From: Neisseriaceae bacterium
GTDB lineage: Bacteria > Pseudomonadota > Gammaproteobacteria > Burkholderiales > Neisseriaceae
Length of the DNA: 9,075 bases
Reading direction: 5' to 3'
Assembly (NCBI GenBank): GCA_030146285.1
Contig: JASLBZ010000179.1
Coordinates: 1-9,075, forward strand
Part shown: positions 6,088 to 9,075 of the stretch, in pieces
Layout: the number at the start of each line of letters is the position of its first letter
Numbering within the stretch: the stretch's first letter is position 1
Position numbers and translations under genes: made by a program
Notes under the pieces: model-generated
Database searches by the model: none
What the model was told of the DNA's origin: nothing
Seen by the model: only the letters and a program-made list of their open reading frames with translations

Positions 6088-6738
6088 ATGGATTTCAAAA
6101 AAGCACGCTTTTACATGGTTGAACAACAGATCCGTCCATGGGACGTGTTAAATTTTGACTTACTGGATGCTTTGTTAGAGATTCCACGTGAACACTTTGT
6201 GCTAGAGTCATGCCGCGAATTAGCCTACATTGATGAGAAGTTACCTTTGGCTAATGGTGGTTTGATGCTAGAACCACGCGTGGCCGCCAAAATGATTCAA
6301 GCATTGGCGTTGCAAACAAGCGATAAAGTATTGGAAATTGGCACAGGTTCAGGCTACAGCACTGCCATTATGAGCAAATTGGCCAAGCACATTGTGGCCA
6401 CTGATATTGACCAAGAGCAATTGAGCTTTGCACGTGAAGCACTAGGTTCATGTGAGATCAACAACGTCAGCTTCAATCATGTTGATGGCTTAAGCGCTCC
6501 TTCTGAGCAAGCACCTTTTGATGCTATTTTGGTCAGTGGTTCAATTACCAACGTGAGCACACAACTGAAAGAACAGTTAAATGACAAAGGTCGTTTGGTC
6601 GCTGTGATTAACGACAGCTTTCCCATGAAAGCGGTATTGATTACTCGCAATGGCAATCACTTTGATGAAGTGACTTTATTCGAGACTGAAGCGCCTGCTT
6701 TGGTAAACCAAGCAACCACCACTGCATTTACATTTTAA
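6088..6738 (+). CDS. Protein-L-isoaspartate O-methyltransferase homologue lacking the usual catalytic loop
   Basis: The 216-residue protein is a SAM-dependent methyltransferase of the PIMT (Pcm) family. It opens with ARFYMVEQQIRPWDVL, has the family segment LLEIPREHFV at 29-38, and SAM-binding motif I VLEIGTGSGYSTAIM from residue 81, followed by an acidic strand end (VATDID). In true Pcm enzymes the segment before motif I is GQGQTISQP, whose Thr-Ile-Ser contributes to catalysis. Here the aligned residues 55-63 are ANGGLMLEP, so those residues are absent. It may therefore bind SAM but not repair isoaspartate, or act on another substrate. As I recall, related betaproteobacterial proteins share this variant. 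GGAG at 6079-6082 supports the start. The stop is two bases before the rhodanese ATG, so the two are almost certainly co-translated. Family is sure; activity is not, so no symbol is given. Confidence 0.88.
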   Translation: MDFKKARFYMVEQQIRPWDVLNFDLLDALLEIPREHFVLESCRELAYIDEKLPLANGGLMLEPRVAAKMIQALALQTSDKVLEIGTGSGYSTAIMSKLAKHIVATDIDQEQLSFAREALGSCEINNVSFNHVDGLSAPSEQAPFDAILVSGSITNVSTQLKEQLNDKGRLVAVINDSFPMKAVLITRNGNHFDEVTLFETEAPALVNQATTTAFTF

Positions 6739-6740
6739 TC

Positions 6741-7067
6741 ATGAGCAATATTCAAGAACTAAGTGCCATTGAATTGGCAACATGGCGCGCTGAAAATCGT
6801 GATTTTGTCCTACTTGACGTACGTGAAGATGATGAAGTGGCATTTGCATCCATTGATCAGCACCTGCACATTCCCATGAATTTGGTGCCATTGCATCACA
6901 GTAAGTTGCCTGATGACAAGCCCATCGCCATTGTGTGCCACCATGGTCGTCGCAGCATGAGCGTTGCTGTTTTCTTAGAGCGCAATGGCTTTGAGAATCT
7001 GTATAATGTCACAGGTGGTATCGATGCTTGGTCGCTAGACGTTGACAACAACGTGCCTCGCTACTAA
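6741..7067 (+). CDS. Single-domain rhodanese-like sulfurtransferase
   Basis: A 108-residue protein made of one rhodanese domain and predicted to be cytoplasmic, with no signal peptide. Visible features are the LLDVRE strand and turn at 24-29, a HIPMNLVP segment at 43-50, the active-site loop CHHGRRS with catalytic Cys66, and the C-terminal VTGGIDAW typical of the family. Such proteins carry a persulfide on the cysteine and pass sulfur to acceptors such as cyanide, thioredoxin or biosynthetic partners; the physiological acceptor here is unknown. It starts two bases after the methyltransferase stop and has no ribosome site of its own that I can see, so translation is probably coupled. The pairing with this methyltransferase type suggests a joint role, but that is inference. 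A terminator follows at 7083. Confidence 0.93.
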   Translation: MSNIQELSAIELATWRAENRDFVLLDVREDDEVAFASIDQHLHIPMNLVPLHHSKLPDDKPIAIVCHHGRRSMSVAVFLERNGFENLYNVTGGIDAWSLDVDNNVPRY

Positions 7068-7082
7068 CAGATTATCCTGCAC

Positions 7083-7111
7083 AAAAAAGCTACCGAATCG
7101 GTAGCTTTTTT
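7083..7111. terminator. Bidirectional terminator between rhodanese and galU
   Basis: GCTACCG (7089-7095) pairs with CGGTAGC (7099-7105) around the loop AAT, flanked by six A on the left and six T on the right. The T-run works for the rhodanese transcript and the A-run serves as a T-run for galU on the minus strand. The two genes converge here, so one hairpin serves both. Confidence 0.9.
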
Positions 7112-7124
7112 ATTTTCTGATGCA

Positions 7125-7997
7125 TTAGCGATTGGCGTATTGCGCTAAAACTTGCTGAAAAGCGCCCCCTACTTCGGGGTGCTTCAAACCATAAGCCAAA
7201 GTTGCCTCTAAATAACCTAGTTTGCTGCCGCAATCGTAACGCACACCGTCAAATGCATATGCCCATACTGGCTCATATTTCAGCAATCTGGCAATGCCAT
7301 CGGTTAGTTGAATTTCACCACCAGCACCGCGGGGCATATTTTGCATCAATTCAAAAATACGCGGTGTTAAGATATAACGACCCACCACGGCCAAATTAGA
7401 CGGAGCAACATCTGGATGAGGCTTTTCAACAATGCTTTTAATCCGCTCTAGACCATTTTCTGTTTCAATTTCAACAATACCGTAAGAGCCTGTCTCATGC
7501 GGCGCAACCGTTTCCACACCCAAAATACTGTTACCGCAATTGGCATACAAATCTGTCATTTGTGACAATGCCCCTTTTGGGGCATCGATTAAATCATCGG
7601 CCAAAATAACAGCGAATGCTTCATGACCAATGGCTGGTTTAGCACACATCACAGCATGCCCCAAACCCAAAGCCTCCGCTTGGCGGATGAATAAGCAACT
7701 CACACTCTTCGGAACGATGTCTTGCACATGGGCCAGCAATGCATCTTTATTGCGATATGCCAACTCAGCTTCTAATTCATAAGCCTTATCAAAATGATCC
7801 TCAATGCTGCGCTTATTGCGTCCCGTAATAAACACCATTTCCGTGCAGCCTGCTGCCACAGCTTCTTCCACAGCATACTGAATCAAAGGCTTGTCCACCA
7901 CGGGCAACATCTCTTTGGGACTGGCTTTGGTCGCAGGCAAAAAACGTGTACCCATACCCGCCACTGGAAAAACTGCTTTTTTAATTATTTGTGTCAT
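7125..7997 (-). CDS. galU: UTP--glucose-1-phosphate uridylyltransferase
   Basis: GalU makes UDP-glucose from UTP and glucose-1-phosphate, feeding the synthesis of lipopolysaccharide sugars, capsule and UDP-glucuronate or UDP-galactose. The 290-residue protein has the nucleotidyltransferase signature near its N-terminus, GMGTRFLPATKASPKEML at 14-31, which binds the nucleotide phosphates. It also has ILADDLID in the metal-binding region, a sugar-phosphate loop around IVEKPHP, and GGEIQLTDGI near the C-terminus. Length is typical. The ATG at 7997 begins six bases after the ligA stop, with no strong ribosome site, so translation is probably coupled to ligA. An ATG at 8004 is in another frame. I see no promoter of its own. 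It ends at the bidirectional terminator at 7083-7111. Confidence 0.95.
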   Translation of the reverse strand: MTQIIKKAVFPVAGMGTRFLPATKASPKEMLPVVDKPLIQYAVEEAVAAGCTEMVFITGRNKRSIEDHFDKAYELEAELAYRNKDALLAHVQDIVPKSVSCLFIRQAEALGLGHAVMCAKPAIGHEAFAVILADDLIDAPKGALSQMTDLYANCGNSILGVETVAPHETGSYGIVEIETENGLERIKSIVEKPHPDVAPSNLAVVGRYILTPRIFELMQNMPRGAGGEIQLTDGIARLLKYEPVWAYAFDGVRYDCGSKLGYLEATLAYGLKHPEVGGAFQQVLAQYANR

Positions 7998-8003
7998 CTG
8001 TCA

Positions 8004-9075
8004 TCAATTCTCTAATAGTCTTAACAATTCGGCTTCATCCAACACCGTCACACCCAGCTCTTGTGCTTTGATTAGCTTAGAGCCTGCAGCTTCACCTGCC
8101 ACCACATAATCCGTTTTTTTAGACACGCTGCCGGTGACCTTACCGCCTGCTGCCTCAATTTTGGCCTTGGCTTCATCACGAGCCAAACTTGGTAAAGTCC
8201 CTGTCAATACAAATGTTTTATCCGCAACAGCTTCATTTTGAATGTCAGCAACGACTTCAACATCACGACAAGCAGCCTGTAAAGCATCCATACTTTTGAT
8301 AATGCGCTCTAGCAGCAGTGCATTATTTTTATCTTGGCGCCAGTTTTGCCACCACATCGGCAAACCCATATCAGTTAACAATGCATCGCTTGATTCGCCA
8401 GACAAAGTCCATAAATCGGCTGCTTTTTTCGCGTTGATTTTAACATTAGGCAGCTGGCATAACCAGAGCGGTGCAGACATTAATGCCAAAACTTGTGGGT
8501 TTGGCGGGGTTTCATTTGGCTTAACGCCAACATTAAATAAGTCATCCAATTGTTCTTGCTGAAAACTTTGCAAAAAATACTGATCAATAGAATGCGCCAC
8601 TACGTGACCGATGTCTGGCAAACAAGACAATAAAGGTGCCGGCATGTGGCGAATAATCTGTAGATTGCCCAGATACTGCCATAACGTTTTGGCTGTTTTC
8701 TCACCCACATGGCGAATGCCCAAACCAAAAATGAACTTGTCTAGATTCGGGGTTTTACTCGCACCAATGCCTTGTAAAATATTCTGTGCCCATTTAATGG
8801 GCAATGCTTTACTGGCATCTCGTTCTTTGTCATCGGCTTTGATTTGCTGCAATGTCGGAATGTCCAAGCGATAAATATCTGCAAAATCACGCACCAAATC
8901 CAAATCCACCAATTGCTCTAATTGGCGAATACCCAAGCCATCAATGTCCATGGCCTTGCGAGATGCAAAATGAATCAAGGCTTGGGCACGCTGGGCGCTA
9001 CAAGCCATGCCGCCTATACAGCGAGCAATGGCTTCCCCTTCTTCTTTTTCAATCTCAGAACCACAAACAGGACAA
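8004..9075 (-). CDS. ligA: NAD-dependent DNA ligase, C-terminal part (runs off the window)
   Basis: LigA seals nicks in DNA during replication and repair using NAD. Only the last 356 or so codons are here; the adenylation domain with the catalytic lysine lies beyond the right edge. The visible part begins with the four-cysteine zinc finger (CPVC, then Cys codons at 9020 and 9002), spaced C-x2-C-x14-C-x5-C as in Escherichia coli LigA. It continues with helix-hairpin-helix units, including FGLGIRHVGEKTAKTLW, and ends with a BRCT domain from KTFVLTGTLP (8219) to the TGA at 8004. An internal ATG at 9008 lies inside the zinc finger and is not a true start. Between the last helix-hairpin-helix and the BRCT domain are about 101 residues (8220-8522) where E. 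coli has about 20. The gene is followed by galU after six bases and probably shares its transcript. Confidence 0.95.
   Translation of the reverse strand, partial: CPVCGSEIEKEEGEAIARCIGGMACSAQRAQALIHFASRKAMDIDGLGIRQLEQLVDLDLVRDFADIYRLDIPTLQQIKADDKERDASKALPIKWAQNILQGIGASKTPNLDKFIFGLGIRHVGEKTAKTLWQYLGNLQIIRHMPAPLLSCLPDIGHVVAHSIDQYFLQSFQQEQLDDLFNVGVKPNETPPNPQVLALMSAPLWLCQLPNVKINAKKAADLWTLSGESSDALLTDMGLPMWWQNWRQDKNNALLLERIIKSMDALQAACRDVEVVADIQNEAVADKTFVLTGTLPSLARDEAKAKIEAAGGKVTGSVSKKTDYVVAGEAAGSKLIKAQELGVTVLDEAELLRLLEN

Noticed and set aside
9006..9008. ATG at 9008 as the start of the ligase gene
   Set aside because: The frame stays open to the window edge and the residues before it form the first half of the LigA zinc finger, so the real start is outside the window.
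1..9075. Mobile elements, CRISPR arrays, tRNA or rRNA genes, or defence-type gene clusters
   Set aside because: No transposase, integrase, spaced identical repeats or RNA-gene features were seen on either strand; all substantial genes belong to well-known housekeeping or transport families.

Overview
The window looks like ordinary chromosome from a gram-negative betaproteobacterium with fairly low GC (low-to-mid 40s by eye). Two things suggest a relative of the Neisseriaceae. A terminator after pstB is built from two inverted copies of a sequence resembling the DNA uptake sequences of that family (closest to the Kingella-type AGGCAGCCTGAA). The NAD-dependent DNA ligase also carries a long extra segment before its BRCT domain, consistent with the enlarged ligases known from Neisseria. 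The genus is not certain, and both arguments are inference.

Layout, left to right: (1) 1-155, minus strand, the first 51 codons of triose-phosphate isomerase (tpiA), cut by the window edge, with a good sigma70-type promoter at 191-218. (2) 156-554, a divergent intergenic region ending in a candidate PhoB-type promoter made of tandem TTGTCAC repeats. (3) 555-4340, plus strand, pstS-pstC-pstA-pstB, the high-affinity phosphate ABC transporter. An attenuator-like hairpin sits between pstS and pstC and a strong terminator follows pstB. (4) 4508-5983, plus strand, a PitA-like low-affinity phosphate transporter. (5) 6088-7067, plus strand, a pair of near-abutting genes: a protein-isoaspartate methyltransferase homologue and a single-domain rhodanese. 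A perfect 10-bp dyad lies in the leader. (6) A bidirectional terminator at 7083-7111. (7) 7125-9075, minus strand, galU and the 3' part of ligA, with ligA upstream of galU and only 6 bases between them.

Functionally, the central 5.4 kb is a phosphate-uptake block: the lipoprotein PstS captures phosphate, PstC/PstA form the channel and PstB drives import, while Pit gives low-affinity uptake under phosphate-replete conditions. No phoU, phoB or phoR is present in the window. The flanking genes are housekeeping: glycolysis, UDP-glucose synthesis, DNA ligation, and a methyltransferase/rhodanese pair whose substrates are not known.

I see no mobile element, CRISPR array, tRNA, rRNA or defence-type system, and nothing that I would call a previously undescribed system. 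The points most worth a second look are the methyltransferase homologue that lacks the family's catalytic Thr-Ile-Ser loop, the dyad in its leader, the 9-bp-period Pho-like repeats, the uptake-sequence-like terminator, and the roughly 80-residue LigA expansion.
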